Origin: Hyphomicrobiales bacterium
GTDB taxonomy: Bacteria; Pseudomonadota; Alphaproteobacteria; Rhizobiales; Beijerinckiaceae
Assembly: GCA_027484605.1 (NCBI GenBank)
Contig: JAIXSR010000035.1
Span: 1-64,000, forward strand
Direction of reading: 5' to 3'
DNA: 64,000 nucleotides
Positions 46,944-56,639 of the stretch are shown here, piece by piece (position 1 is the stretch's first letter; every line of letters begins with the position of its first letter). The notes under the pieces were generated by a model. The model was not told the origin of the DNA. It saw nothing but the letters and a program-made list of their open reading frames with translations, and made no database searches. Made by a program: the position numbers and the translations under genes.

Positions 46944-47945
46944 ATGCCGATGAACCTCAAGGGCCGCAGCCTCATCAGTCTCGATGACATCTCTGCCACA
47001 GAAATCCGGCATCTCCTCACGCTTGCCGCCGAACTGAAGGCGGCCAAGCATGCGGGAACCGAAGTGCCGCGCCTCGCGCGGAAGAACATCGCCCTGATCT
47101 TCGAGAAGGATTCCACCCGTACCCGCACGGGCTTCGAGGTGGCTGCCTATGACCAAGGCGCGCATGTGACCTATCTCGGCCCGACGGGGAGCCAGATCGG
47201 CCACAAGGAGTCGATGAAGGATACCGCACGGGTTCTCGGTCGCATGTACGACGCCATCGAGTATCGGGGCTTCAGCCAGGACCTCGTCAAACAGCTGGCC
47301 CTCCATGCCGGCGTGCCCGTCTATAACGGCCTCACGGACGAGGCGCATCCGACGCAGATCATCGCCGATATGCTGACGATGCGGGAATATACTCACAAGC
47401 ATCTCTCGGATATGGCCGTGACCTTCCTCGGCGATATCCGGAACAATGTGGCCCGCTCCCTCAGCGTCGGGGCGATGAAGGTCGGTCTCGACCTGAGGCT
47501 CTGCGGGCCGGCCGAATTCCGGCCGGATGACGCGTTCGTCGATCATCTTAAGGCGCTGGCTGGCGCAAGCGGAGCGAAGCTGACGATCACGGACACCATC
47601 GCAAAGGCCGTCGCCGGAGCCGACTTCATCTACACCGATGTCTGGCTGTCGATGGGGGAAGCGAAGGCCCTCTGGGCAGAGCGCATCGAACGGCTCGGCC
47701 CCTATCGCGTGACGGCCGATGTCATGCGGGCAAGCGGAAACCCGCATGCGAAATTCATGCATTGCCTGCCCGCCTTCCATAATGCCGACACGGAGATCGG
47801 AGCCAGCCTCGAGAAGGAGTTCGGCATTGTCGGGCTCGAGGTCACGGAGGAGGTCTTCGAAAGCCGGGCCTCGATCGTCTTCGATCAGGCCGAGAACCGG
47901 ATGCATGCCATCAAGGCGATCCTTCTTGCCACCATCGGCAACTGA
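46944..47945 (+). CDS. arcB: Ornithine carbamoyltransferase, catabolic
   Basis: A 333-residue enzyme that phosphorolyses citrulline to ornithine and carbamoyl phosphate in this operon. The carbamoyl phosphate site is DSTRTRT with HPTQ, and ornithine/citrulline binding is [10 protein letters not shown] with DVWLSMGE. The first 60 residues and the [21 protein letters not shown] segment match catabolic ArcB. An anabolic argF is presumably elsewhere. GAGGGG precedes the ATG; it lies 13 bp after arcA. Confidence 0.95.
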   Translation: MPMNLKGRSLISLDDISATEIRHLLTLAAELKAAKHAGTEVPRLARKNIALIFEKDSTRTRTGFEVAAYDQGAHVTYLGPTGSQIGHKESMKDTARVLGRMYDAIEYRGFSQDLVKQLALHAGVPVYNGLTDEAHPTQIIADMLTMREYTHKHLSDMAVTFLGDIRNNVARSLSVGAMKVGLDLRLCGPAEFRPDDAFVDHLKALAGASGAKLTITDTIAKAVAGADFIYTDVWLSMGEAKALWAERIERLGPYRVTADVMRASGNPHAKFMHCLPAFHNADTEIGASLEKEFGIVGLEVTEEVFESRASIVFDQAENRMHAIKAILLATIGN

Positions 47946-47962
47946 TTGTCCGGAGCCACCCG

Positions 47963-48907
47963 ATGCTGCCGCCCCGATCCACCCTCGAAAGCCGGAAGAT
48001 GCGCATTGTCGTTGCGCTCGGGGGCAATGCACTCCTGCGGCGGGATGAATCGCCCACGGCAGAGAACCAGTCGCGCAACCTCGCCCTCGCGACGGAAGCG
48101 CTCGCGCCGCTCTTTGCCGCGGGCCACCAGATCATTCTCACGCATGGAAACGGGCCGCAGGTCGGTCATCTCGCAGCAAGGGCCGAGCGATGGCAGGAAG
48201 AGCCCGCGCCGTTGGATGTGCTCGATGCGGAGACAGCGGGCATGATCGGCTATGGCCTGGCCCAGAGCCTCCGGAATGCGATCGGGGCCACGTCCGAGAT
48301 CGTCACGCTGCTCAGCGAGGTGGTGGTCGATGGCCATGATCCCGCCTTCGAGCATCCCGCCAAGCCGATCGGTCAGATCTATTCGGACACCGAGATGACG
48401 GCCGTGACCGCCAGGCACGCCTGGGTCATGGCCAGGGAAAGCAAGGGCTGGCGGCGCGTCGTGCCATCACCGATGCCAATCGAGATTCTCGGGCTGGGCG
48501 GCATCCGGCTTCTTGTGGAGCATGGATGCGTGGTCATCTGCCTTGGCGGAGGCGGCATTCCGGTCATCCGCGATAGCAACGGCCGGATGCGCGGCGTCGA
48601 GGCGGTGATCGACAAGGATCTGGCGAGTTCGTTGCTGGCGAGGGAACTGAATGCCGACTGGCTGCTGATGCTGACGGATGTGGACGCCGTCTATGCCGAC
48701 TGGGGCACAAAGCAGGCCAGCGCCATTCGAAACATCTCCGTGCCGGAACTGGCCAACCATCGCTTCGAGGCCGGCTCGATGGGCCCGAAGATCGCTGCCG
48801 CCGAGGCCTTCGTCCTGACAACACGCGGCAAGGCGGGTATCGGGCGCCTGCAGGATGCCTCCCTGATCATCGAAGGTCATGCCGGAAGCCGGATCCTCCC
48901 GACATGA
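47963..48907 (+). CDS. arcC: Carbamate kinase
   Basis: A 314-residue amino-acid-kinase-fold enzyme that makes ATP from carbamoyl phosphate and ADP, the energy-yielding last step of the pathway. Motifs are VALGGNALLRR, THGNGPQVG, the PKPIGQIYSD-type loop, CLGGGGIPV, IDKDLASSLLA and SMGPKIAAAEAFV. I chose the ATG at 47963 with GGAG upstream; an in-frame ATG at 47999 (MRIVVALGG) is a fair alternative. It is the last gene of the arc operon, 17 bp after arcB. Confidence 0.94.
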   Translation: MLPPRSTLESRKMRIVVALGGNALLRRDESPTAENQSRNLALATEALAPLFAAGHQIILTHGNGPQVGHLAARAERWQEEPAPLDVLDAETAGMIGYGLAQSLRNAIGATSEIVTLLSEVVVDGHDPAFEHPAKPIGQIYSDTEMTAVTARHAWVMARESKGWRRVVPSPMPIEILGLGGIRLLVEHGCVVICLGGGGIPVIRDSNGRMRGVEAVIDKDLASSLLARELNADWLLMLTDVDAVYADWGTKQASAIRNISVPELANHRFEAGSMGPKIAAAEAFVLTTRGKAGIGRLQDASLIIEGHAGSRILPT

Positions 48908-49012
48908 CAAACGATGCCCATCCGGATGATGATGGACCCCTGCGCGAAAAATCTAATTTTATCAATATATTTCAATAATTTATGGCACGCCTCATACGCC
49001 AGCATCCTGTCC

Positions 49013-50812
49013 CTACCCCGCCTTGTCGCCCTTCGCCTTGATGCCGAGCACGGCAACCCGGCCGGCTTCCTGCGCGGCGCTCTGGATCTCGTGGCGGAAT
49101 TCATCGCGCTTCTCGTGGATCGAGGCGATGACCTTGCCCGTGGGCACGCCAAGCCAGGTCAGCGAGGCTTCCGAGAGCTGCAGGCTGGCCTCGATCGTTT
49201 CAGGCACGGCATCCGTCACGCCGATGCTGTAGAGATGCCGCGCATGGGCCGCATCCCGCGCGCGGGAGACGATCGGGATATCGGGGCGGACCGCCCTCAC
49301 CCGCTGGACGACGAGATCGATCGTCGCTTGCGTATGGATGGTGATGATCACCCCCGTGGCCTCGCGGATGCCGCAGCTGTCGAGGAAGGCCGGGCTCGAG
49401 GCATCGCCGTAATAGACATCGAGGCCCGAGCGCCGGTCGCGCCCCACAGCGCCGGCATCGCTGTCGGTAACGATGAACGGCACCTTGTGCCGGCGCAGCA
49501 GGGCGCAGACGACCCGCCCCACCCGGCCATGGCCGACCACGATGGCATGACTGCCGCTGGCTGCCGGGCGAACCGCCAGCTCCGGATCGAGGGGCTTGCG
49601 CGCATCGGCCCATTGGTCGATCCGCCGGCCGATTCCCGCCAGGCCGGGCAGCAGCGCCATGGTGAGGGCCGTGACCGCCAGCCAGAAACTGGCGACCGCC
49701 TGCGGCATGACCTGCCCGCTCACCGCGGTATCGATCACCACGAAGGCGAATTCGCCACCGGCGCTGAGTAGCAGCGCGGCCTCGAGCGAAACCGGCCAGG
49801 ACAGGGAAAAAAGCCGGCACAGGAGGAGGAGGATGACCGTCTTGATCGCGAGAAGCCCGATCACGGCCACCAGCAGCATCAGTGGCTCGCGCACGATCTC
49901 GCGGATATCGATGGTCATGCCCACCGTGAAGAAGAAGATGCCGAGCAGCAGTCCCTTGAACGGCGCCACGATGCCCTCGATGGCGCGGCGATACTCGGTT
50001 TCCGACAGGAGCAAACCGGCGACAAAGGCCCCCAGCGCCATGGACAGGCCAGCCGAGGCGGCGACGACACCTGTCGCCACGATGACGAACAGGATCGCCG
50101 CCACGAACAGCTCGTTCGATTGCTGGCTGGCGACCATCCGGAAGAGCGGCCGCAGGAAAAGCCGCCCCAGCACGACAATGGCGGCAAGGGCGATCGCCGT
50201 CTGCAGCAAGGCGAGCCCGATCTTGCTCGACAGGCTGCCGCTGCCATCGCCCCCCGTGGCCATCGAGACAAAGAGCAGGATCGGCACCACGGCGAGATCC
50301 TGCGCGAGCAGCACCGAGAAGGTGGCGCGGCCGAGGCTGGTATTGAGCCGCCCCTGCCCGGACAGGAGCTCGATGACGATGGCGGTGGAGGACAGGGCGA
50401 GCGCCATGCCGATCACCAGGGCCGGCGTCGGCCCCGCCCCGAGCAGATGCGCCAGCCAGGCGAAGATCGTCGTGGTCAGCAGCACCTGCGAAAGGCCGAG
50501 CCCGAGGACGAGCCGGCGCATCTTGGTCAGGCGCTGGAACGACATTTCCAGCCCGATCAGGAACAGCAGGAAGACGATGCCGAGATCGGCGATGGCCGAG
50601 ACGTTTTTCGCATCCACCACCGTCAGCCAGTAGAGGATGGGCAGGTCCTTGACGAAGGTGCCGAGCCCGAGCGGGCCGAGCAGGGCCCCGGCGCCGAGAT
50701 AGCCGAGAATCGGCGACACGCCGGACCGGCGCACCAGCGGCACGACGATGCCGGCCGTGCCGAGCACGACCAGCGCATCGCTATAGGCTGCAATATTGAT
50801 GCTGCCGGCCAC
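49013..50812 (-). CDS. KefB-type monovalent cation:proton antiporter with RCK domain
   Basis: A 599-residue CPA2 transporter: about 12 membrane segments (1-385; GILGYLGAGALLGP-like, DLGIVFLLFLIGLEM, GLALSSTAIV, LLAQDLAVVPILL), then an RCK_N/TrkA-N domain beginning HAIVVGHGRVGRVVCALL (about 415-530). It likely exchanges K+ for H+ under NAD(H) control; I see no glutathione-gating information. Translation starts at a GTG (50812) with GGGGCAGG upstream. It converges on arcC with an AT-rich 105-bp spacer. Confidence 0.92.
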   Translation of the reverse strand: MAGSINIAAYSDALVVLGTAGIVVPLVRRSGVSPILGYLGAGALLGPLGLGTFVKDLPILYWLTVVDAKNVSAIADLGIVFLLFLIGLEMSFQRLTKMRRLVLGLGLSQVLLTTTIFAWLAHLLGAGPTPALVIGMALALSSTAIVIELLSGQGRLNTSLGRATFSVLLAQDLAVVPILLFVSMATGGDGSGSLSSKIGLALLQTAIALAAIVVLGRLFLRPLFRMVASQQSNELFVAAILFVIVATGVVAASAGLSMALGAFVAGLLLSETEYRRAIEGIVAPFKGLLLGIFFFTVGMTIDIREIVREPLMLLVAVIGLLAIKTVILLLLCRLFSLSWPVSLEAALLLSAGGEFAFVVIDTAVSGQVMPQAVASFWLAVTALTMALLPGLAGIGRRIDQWADARKPLDPELAVRPAASGSHAIVVGHGRVGRVVCALLRRHKVPFIVTDSDAGAVGRDRRSGLDVYYGDASSPAFLDSCGIREATGVIITIHTQATIDLVVQRVRAVRPDIPIVSRARDAAHARHLYSIGVTDAVPETIEASLQLSEASLTWLGVPTGKVIASIHEKRDEFRHEIQSAAQEAGRVAVLGIKAKGDKAG

Positions 50813-50883
50813 CCTGCCCCGCCATGTCTCCTGGTTGACGGGGCTATCCTAGAGATTCGCGCCGTCGCCGATACCCTTGCCAG

Positions 50884-51756
50884 TCAGCTTTCGCGCCGGA
50901 CCGCGCTTTCATGCCAGCGATGCAGCAGCCGGTGCGAAATATAGCTGGTCGCCAGGAAGATCGCGATGCCGGAGACCGAGATCATCAGCAAGGCCGCGAA
51001 CATCCGCGGGATCTTCAGCTGGTAGCCGCTTTCGAGGATCCGGTAGGCCAGGCCCGAGGCGGAGCCGCCGGTTCCGGCCACGAATTCCGCCACCACGGCA
51101 CCGATCAGCGCAAGGCCGCCGGAAATTTTCAGCCCGCCGAGGAAATAGGGCAAGGAGGCCGGCAGGCGCAGGTAACGCATGGTCTGCCAGCGATTGGCGC
51201 CATAGAGCTGGAACAGCGCGACGAGGTTGTGATCGGCCGAATTCAGCCCGAGGATCGTGTTCGACAGGATCGGGAAGAAGGCCACAAGCCAGGCGCAGAT
51301 CAGCAGGGAGAGATTCACATCCCCCACCCAGATGATGATCAGCGGCGCGATGGCAACAACCGGAGTCACCTGCAGGATGACGGCGTAGGGCAGCAGCGAG
51401 CGCTCGAGCCATTTCGACTGCGTGAACAGGATGGCGAGCGACACGCCCACCGAGACCGCCGCGATCAGCGCGGCGAAAGTGATGCGCAGGGTCACCCAGA
51501 GCGCGCCAGACAGGGTCGGCCAGTCGGTGCCGAGCGTCTTGAGGATCTCCATCGGCCCCGGCAGGATATAGGCTGGGATGCCGCGATACCGGACGATGCC
51601 TTCCCACAGGCCGAGGAAGATCGCGCCCATGACCAGCGGCGCGATGATGCCGGGCCAGCGGCTCTTCGGAATGCCGAGGATGCGCTCCTCGACCGCGAAA
51701 ACCGGCGTGGCATCCTGGTCGGTGCCTCGGGCGGAGGCCGGATTGGGCTCGCTCAT
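50884..51756 (-). CDS. ABC transporter permease (SsuC/TauC/ThiX type)
   Basis: A 290-residue permease with about six membrane segments and the EAA loop (ALFQLYGANRWQTMRYLRLPASLPYFLGGLKISGG). It pairs with the adjoining ATPase and NMT1-like binding protein in a taurine/nitrate/pyrimidine-class importer. GGGAG at five to six bases before the ATG at 51756 decides the start over the ATG 15 bases upstream. It is third in the operon. Confidence 0.93.
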   Translation of the reverse strand: MSEPNPASARGTDQDATPVFAVEERILGIPKSRWPGIIAPLVMGAIFLGLWEGIVRYRGIPAYILPGPMEILKTLGTDWPTLSGALWVTLRITFAALIAAVSVGVSLAILFTQSKWLERSLLPYAVILQVTPVVAIAPLIIIWVGDVNLSLLICAWLVAFFPILSNTILGLNSADHNLVALFQLYGANRWQTMRYLRLPASLPYFLGGLKISGGLALIGAVVAEFVAGTGGSASGLAYRILESGYQLKIPRMFAALLMISVSGIAIFLATSYISHRLLHRWHESAVRRES

Positions 51757-51767
51757 GGTTTCTCCCG

Positions 51768-52586
51768 TCATGCCTCGATGGCAGCCTTGAGCGCCTCGGA
51801 ACCGAGGCGGCAGAGATGGGCATATTCGGCCGAGGTGCGGAACAGGTTGTCGCGCGGGAACGGCGCATCCACCTGCAATTCGCTCATCACCCGGCCCGGC
51901 CGGGCCGCCATCACGACGATGCGCTGCGAGAGATAGACGCTCTCGAAGACCGAATGCGTCACGAACACGGCCGTGAAGCGGTTGCGCTCCCAGACAGCCA
52001 GCAGGTCGTCATTGAGCTTGTGCCGCGTGATCTCGTCGAGCGCGGCGAAGGGCTCGTCCATCAGCAGGACCTTGGGTTCCGTCACCAGCGCGCGGGCGAT
52101 GGAAACGCGCATCTTCATCCCGCCCGACAATTCGCGCGGATAGGCCTTCTCGAACCCCTTCAGCCCTACCAGAGCCAGCATGGCCTCGGCACGGGCATTG
52201 GCCTCGCTTGTCGCCATGCGCCTGAGGCGCAGCGGCAACGTCACATTGTCCAGCGTCTGCGCCCAGGGCATGAGCGTCGGCTCCTGGAAGACGAAGCCGA
52301 GGCTGTGCTCGGCCTTGCCATAGGCATCCGCCCGGTCCGCGCCCGGCCATTCGATCGTCCCGGCACTCGGCTGGGACAGGTCGGAGATGATGCGCAGCAG
52401 GGTCGACTTGCCGCAGCCGGAAGGACCCAGCAGGCTGACGAACTCGCCCGGGAACAGGTCGAGATCGACATCCCGCAGGGCGAGCGTCCCGTTGGAGAAC
52501 TTCTTCGAGAGCTTCCGGATCGAGACGAGCGGGCGTTGGCCCGCCCGCCCCTGCGGAGGCGCTTCAGTCACGCCGGATACGCTCAA
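51768..52586 (-). CDS. ABC transporter ATPase (SsuB/TauB type)
   Basis: A 272-residue ATPase: Walker A GPSGCGKST, Q-loop FVFQEPTLMPW, signature LSGGMKMRVSIARAL, Walker B VLLMDEPFAALDE, H-loop VTHS. It belongs to the nitrate/sulfonate/taurine class. The start appears to be a TTG at 52586 overlapping the binding-protein stop (TTGA); GTG at 52571 is also in frame. Confidence 0.93.
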   Translation of the reverse strand: MSVSGVTEAPPQGRAGQRPLVSIRKLSKKFSNGTLALRDVDLDLFPGEFVSLLGPSGCGKSTLLRIISDLSQPSAGTIEWPGADRADAYGKAEHSLGFVFQEPTLMPWAQTLDNVTLPLRLRRMATSEANARAEAMLALVGLKGFEKAYPRELSGGMKMRVSIARALVTEPKVLLMDEPFAALDEITRHKLNDDLLAVWERNRFTAVFVTHSVFESVYLSQRIVVMAARPGRVMSELQVDAPFPRDNLFRTSAEYAHLCRLGSEALKAAIEA

Positions 52587-53602
52587 ACGCCGATGCCCTT
52601 GTTGATGAAGTCAAGGCTATAGGCCTTCTTGAAGTCGATCCCGGCCGGGAAGACGCCCGCGCCGTTCATGTCCTTGTAGAAGGTTTCCCAGCGGGCATCG
52701 GTCATGGCGCCGACGCCGAGCTTCAGCGCATCGCCCGACATGACGATGCCACGCTCGGTCATGACCTTGATCGCATAGGCGATCTTGTCGTCGGTCATGT
52801 CCGGGTTGTCCTTCTTGATCAGCGCATTGGCCGCCGCATTTTCCGGGCCGTTCTTCATATAGGCCGCCCAGCCTTCGAGGCTGGCCGTCACGAAGCGCTG
52901 CACGAGATCCTTCTTCTCCCGGACCATTTTCTCGGAGATGTTGATCGTCGTGTTGTAATTGGCGAAGCCCGCATCGGCGATGAGATGGACCAGCGGCGTC
53001 ACGCCGCCTTCTTTCTGGATCGCGAAGGGTTCCGAGGAAAGGAAGCCCTGCTGGCAGACCTTCTTGTCGGCCAGGAACGGCGCCATGTTGAAGGTATAGG
53101 GGCGGATCTGCTCGTCCGAATAGCCGAACTTCGCCTTCAGGAACGGCCAGTACGAGGTGCGGCCGGCAGCGCCGACCAGGATCGGCTTGCCCTTGAGCTG
53201 CGTGAAATCATCATTGCCCTGCCCGGGATGGCAGATGATGACCTGCGGATCCTTCTGGAAGATCGAGGCGATGCAGAGGAAGGGCAGCTTCTGCTCGACA
53301 TAGCGGATCGCCTCGAACGAGTTCGACATGATCATGTCGACGGCACCGCCGAGCATCAGCTGCGACGGGTTCTGCTGCGGGCCGCCCATGCGGATATCCG
53401 CATCGATGCCGTATTTCTTGTAGATGCCGTTGGCGACGGCGTAATAGAAGCCGCCATGTTCGGCCTGCGCACGCCAGTTCGTCTGGTAGCTCACCTTGTC
53501 GAGGGTCTGGGCATTGACGCGCCCGCCGACAACCGGCGTCAGCATGGACCCGCCGATGAGGCCAAGGGCCGCCCTGCGATCGATCCGGAATTTCGACATC
53601 AT
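52583..53602 (-). CDS. NMT1/ThiY-like substrate-binding protein
   Basis: A 339-residue periplasmic binding protein. The N-terminus has twin arginines before a hydrophobic stretch (DRRAALGLIGGSMLTPVVGG), so Tat export is possible. The mature domain starts VSYQTNWRAQAEHGGFYYAVANGIYKKYG, the NMT1/THI5-like signature seen in thiamine-precursor and pyrimidine binders. MGGPQQNPSQLMLGGAVDM follows. The ligand is unknown; nearby amidohydrolases suggest a heterocycle. GGAGG eight bases before the ATG. It is the first gene of the importer operon and diverges from an FAD oxidase. Confidence 0.92.
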   Translation of the reverse strand: MMSKFRIDRRAALGLIGGSMLTPVVGGRVNAQTLDKVSYQTNWRAQAEHGGFYYAVANGIYKKYGIDADIRMGGPQQNPSQLMLGGAVDMIMSNSFEAIRYVEQKLPFLCIASIFQKDPQVIICHPGQGNDDFTQLKGKPILVGAAGRTSYWPFLKAKFGYSDEQIRPYTFNMAPFLADKKVCQQGFLSSEPFAIQKEGGVTPLVHLIADAGFANYNTTINISEKMVREKKDLVQRFVTASLEGWAAYMKNGPENAAANALIKKDNPDMTDDKIAYAIKVMTERGIVMSGDALKLGVGAMTDARWETFYKDMNGAGVFPAGIDFKKAYSLDFINKGIGV

Positions 53603-53776
53603 GGAATTCGCCTCCGCTTGTGATTATCCGTGCCCTCGGCACGCTCCCCGCCGACCAAGCAACGCATATGCCGTTTCTCGGCGACATACTGAATGCGCAG
53701 CCTGCCTTCTTCTTCGGCATTATGCCGTCAAGCCGTCACGCTGCCTAGGCGGTCGGCAGGGCTATTTCGCTTTGTC

Positions 53777-53809
53777 ACCAGCCCGTGCAGCCGGTGATTG
53801 CGGGCTGGT
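53777..53809. repeat. 9-bp inverted repeat upstream of the FAD oxidase gene
   Basis: ACCAGCCCG (53777-53785) and CGGGCTGGT (53801-53809) with a 15-nt loop, 46 bp before the FAD oxidase ATG in the 253-bp divergent spacer. It may be an operator or leader hairpin shared with the importer operon. Confidence 0.5.
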
Positions 53810-53855
53810 CTGGCGATTGCTAGCGTGAGGGCACATCCTGATCCGGGGAACTTTC

Positions 53856-55244
53856 ATGACAGCCGCTCTCGCCAAGGCCGATACACCGGCCGCGCCCGAC
53901 CTTCCGCCCGCCATCCTGGCCATCCTGGCCGAGATCGACGGCATTCCCGTCGAGACCGAGGAGAAGGTGGTCCGCAAGCGGAGCCGCGACTTCTTCTGGT
54001 ACTCCCCGATCCTCAACGAGGAACTCACCGGCAAGAGCGCCGATATCGTCGTCACGCCCCGGTCGGAAGCGGATGTGATCCGCGTCGCCGCGGCCTGCGC
54101 CCGGCATCGCGTGCCGCTCACGCCGCGTGCCGGCGCCACCGGCAATTACGGCCAGGCGGTCCCGCTCCAGCGCGGCGTCCTCATGGACATGCAGGCGCTG
54201 ACAGCCATCGAATGGGTCAAGCCCGGACATGTCCGCGTCGGCGCCGGCGCGAATATGGGCAAGCTTGACGCCGAATTGCGCCCGCAGGGCTGGGAATTGC
54301 GCATGCATCCCTCGACAAAGCGGACAGCCACGATCGGCGGCTTTGTCGCCGGCGGCTCGGGCGGCGTCGGCTCCGTCACCTATGGCGGCCTGCGCGAGCC
54401 CGGCAACATCCTCGCAGCCCGCATCGTCACCGTCGAGGAGACACCACGCGTCATCGAATTGCGGGGCGATGCCGCCCAGAAAATCAACCGCGCCTACGGC
54501 ACGACGGGCATCATCACCGCGCTCGAGATGCCCCTCGCCCCGGCCTATCCATGGATCGATGTGCTCGTCGCCGCGCCGGATTACGCCACCCTGCTCGCCA
54601 TCGGGCAGGATGTGGCGCGCGCCGATGGCGTGATCAAGAAGCTGCTCTCGCCGATCGCCTGGCCCCTGCCCGACTATTTCGGCCAGCTGAAGCCCTATTG
54701 CCCGGAAGGCCAGCCGGTCATGGCCTGCATGATCGCCGAAGCGTCGCTCGAGAGCTTCCGCGACATTGTCGGCACGCGCGGCACGATCACGCTCGAAACG
54801 CCGACCCGGGAGGAAGCGGGCAGCACCCCGCTCTACGAATACACCTGGAACCACACCACGCTGCAGATGCTGAAGGCGGATCGCTCCGTCACCTATCTGC
54901 AATGCCTGTTCCCGCAGGCGCGCTTCGTCGAGAGCATTCTCGAGATGGCGGCCCTCTTCCCGGAGGAAATGATCCCGCATTGCGAGTTCATCCGGTTCGG
55001 CGGCCATCTCACCTGCTCGGCCCTGCCGGTGATCCGCTACACCACGAAGGAACGCCTCTACGAGATCATCGCCGCGCATGAAGCCCGCGGGGTGATGATC
55101 GCCAATCCGCATGTCGTCAGCCTGGAGGATGGCTCGCGCCACAAGCGTGCCGATGCGGATCAGCTTGGTTTCAAGGCCGAGATCGACCCGCACGGCCTGC
55201 TCAATCCGGGCAAGATGCGGTCCTATGTGCCGGTGAAGGCGTGA
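53856..55244 (+). CDS. FAD-binding (PCMH/FAD_binding_4) oxidoreductase
   Basis: A 462-residue flavoprotein. The PCMH domain has PRSEADVIRVAAACARHRVPLTPRAGATGNYGQ and, later, HPSTKRTATIGGFVAGGSGGVGS, the FAD loops of the glycolate-oxidase/alkyl-DHAP branch; the C-terminal motif is DPHGLLNPGKM. It lacks an obvious His for covalent FAD. About 45% of positions look alike to the paralogue at 57589-59001, judged by eye. It is coupled to the next gene by a GTGA overlap and diverges from the importer operon. Substrate unknown. Confidence 0.9.
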   Translation: MTAALAKADTPAAPDLPPAILAILAEIDGIPVETEEKVVRKRSRDFFWYSPILNEELTGKSADIVVTPRSEADVIRVAAACARHRVPLTPRAGATGNYGQAVPLQRGVLMDMQALTAIEWVKPGHVRVGAGANMGKLDAELRPQGWELRMHPSTKRTATIGGFVAGGSGGVGSVTYGGLREPGNILAARIVTVEETPRVIELRGDAAQKINRAYGTTGIITALEMPLAPAYPWIDVLVAAPDYATLLAIGQDVARADGVIKKLLSPIAWPLPDYFGQLKPYCPEGQPVMACMIAEASLESFRDIVGTRGTITLETPTREEAGSTPLYEYTWNHTTLQMLKADRSVTYLQCLFPQARFVESILEMAALFPEEMIPHCEFIRFGGHLTCSALPVIRYTTKERLYEIIAAHEARGVMIANPHVVSLEDGSRHKRADADQLGFKAEIDPHGLLNPGKMRSYVPVKA

Positions 55245-55828
55245 GAATTCTCTATCTCTACTGCCACCCGCTGGCCGAGAGCTTCCACGCCGCCATCCGC
55301 GATTCCGCCCTGGCCAGCCTTCGGGCGGCCGGGCACGAGGTCGATCTCTGCGACCTCTATGCCGAGGGGTTCGAGCCGATCCTGACCGCCGGGATGCGGC
55401 GGGATTATCACGACACCACGCTCAACCGGAAAGGCATCGAGAGCTATGTCGAGCGCCTGCACAGGGCGGAGGCTCTTGTCGTGCAATTCCCGACCTGGTG
55501 CTTCGGCTTCCCGGCCATGCTCAAGGGCTTCTTCGACCGCCTCTTCTCGCCCGGGATCACCTTCGACCTGTCCGACCCCGCCCATGTGAAGCCCATGCTC
55601 GGCCATATCCGGCAGGTCGTCGGCATCTCCACCTATGGCCGTGACCGCTGGCGGGCCTTCGTCGTGGGCGATCCGCCGCGCAAGATGATCACCCGCTACC
55701 TGCGCTGGTTTGTTTCGCGCCGCGCGCGGATCCGCTATCTCGCGCTCTATCACATGAATGTCGCCACCGAGGCGCAAAGGCGGGGCTTCATCGCCCGCGT
55801 TTCGGCCGAACTCGGCAAGATCTCCTGA
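55241..55828 (+). CDS. Flavodoxin-fold NAD(P)H oxidoreductase, copy 1
   Basis: A 195-residue quinone-reductase-like protein (MRILYLYCHPLAESFHAAIRD, then VVQFPTWCFGFPAMLKGFFDRLFSPG). These are the FMN/FAD phosphate and ring-binding segments of the NQO1/MdaB family. It starts at a GTG overlapping the FAD oxidase stop, so the two are made together and may form an electron transfer pair. A paralogue lies at 56990-57580. Confidence 0.9.
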   Translation: MRILYLYCHPLAESFHAAIRDSALASLRAAGHEVDLCDLYAEGFEPILTAGMRRDYHDTTLNRKGIESYVERLHRAEALVVQFPTWCFGFPAMLKGFFDRLFSPGITFDLSDPAHVKPMLGHIRQVVGISTYGRDRWRAFVVGDPPRKMITRYLRWFVSRRARIRYLALYHMNVATEAQRRGFIARVSAELGKIS

Positions 55829-55835
55829 GGTTGTC

Positions 55836-56639
55836 ATGAACGCCCGACCTGCCCGCAAGACCCATTGGTTTGATCTCACCGCGCGGGATTTCGCCGCCCT
55901 CGACAAGGATCGCACCATCGCCGTCCTGCCGATCGCGGCCGTGGAGCAGCACGGACCGCATCTCTCCGTCGGCACGGATTCCCTGATCGCCCAGGGCATG
56001 TGCGATACCGTGGCGGCACGTCTGCCCGAAGCGCTCGACGTCCTGTTCCTGCCGGTGCAATGCGTCGGCAAGTCGAATGAGCATTTGCGCTCGCCGGGCA
56101 CCATCACCATGAGCGCGGAAACGCTGATCCGGGCCTGGACAGAGATCGGCGAAAGCGTGGCCCGGGCCGGCATCCGCAAGCTCGTCATCGTCAATTCGCA
56201 TGGCGGCAATGTCGAGATCCAGGGCATCGTCGCCCGCGAGCTCCGGGTCCGCTGCCAGATGCTGGTGGCCCAGACCGCCTGGCGCCGACTCGGCGTGCCC
56301 GAAGGCCTCTTTTCCGAGACCGAAAATGCCTATGGCATCCATGGCGGCGATTTCGAAACCTCGGTCATGCTGCATTTCGCCGCCGCCCGCGTCCGCATGG
56401 ACAAGGCGCAGGACTTCGTGCCGAATTCGATCCGATACGCCAGGGAATACAAGCAGTTGCGTGTCACAGGTTTCACCTCGATGGCCTGGATCGCCGAGGA
56501 TAACCACCCCGAAGGCGTGGCCGGCGAGGCCCATCTCGCCACGGCCGAAAAGGGCGCCCGTGCCGTCGATTTCCAGGTCACCCGCTTCATCGAGCTGCTG
56601 GAGGATATCGCGAGGTTCCCGCTGGAGCAGCTTGCGTGA
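55836..56639 (+). CDS. Creatininase-family amidohydrolase
   Basis: A 267-residue metal hydrolase: PIAAVEQHGPHLSVGTDS, the NSHGGNVEIQ loop and HGGDFETSVML carry the metal ligands of creatininase (Glu, His, Asp, His, Glu). Members open cyclic amides or cleave formamides (creatinine, formamidopyrimidine, mycofactocin peptides). The true substrate is not known. GAGG six bases before the ATG at 55836. It follows copy 1 of the reductase by seven bases. Confidence 0.92.
   Translation: MNARPARKTHWFDLTARDFAALDKDRTIAVLPIAAVEQHGPHLSVGTDSLIAQGMCDTVAARLPEALDVLFLPVQCVGKSNEHLRSPGTITMSAETLIRAWTEIGESVARAGIRKLVIVNSHGGNVEIQGIVARELRVRCQMLVAQTAWRRLGVPEGLFSETENAYGIHGGDFETSVMLHFAAARVRMDKAQDFVPNSIRYAREYKQLRVTGFTSMAWIAEDNHPEGVAGEAHLATAEKGARAVDFQVTRFIELLEDIARFPLEQLA

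Noticed and set aside
48950..48990. AT-rich stretch between arcC and kefB as an FNR site
   Set aside because: It lacks TTGAT-N4-ATCAA and lies between two convergent gene ends.
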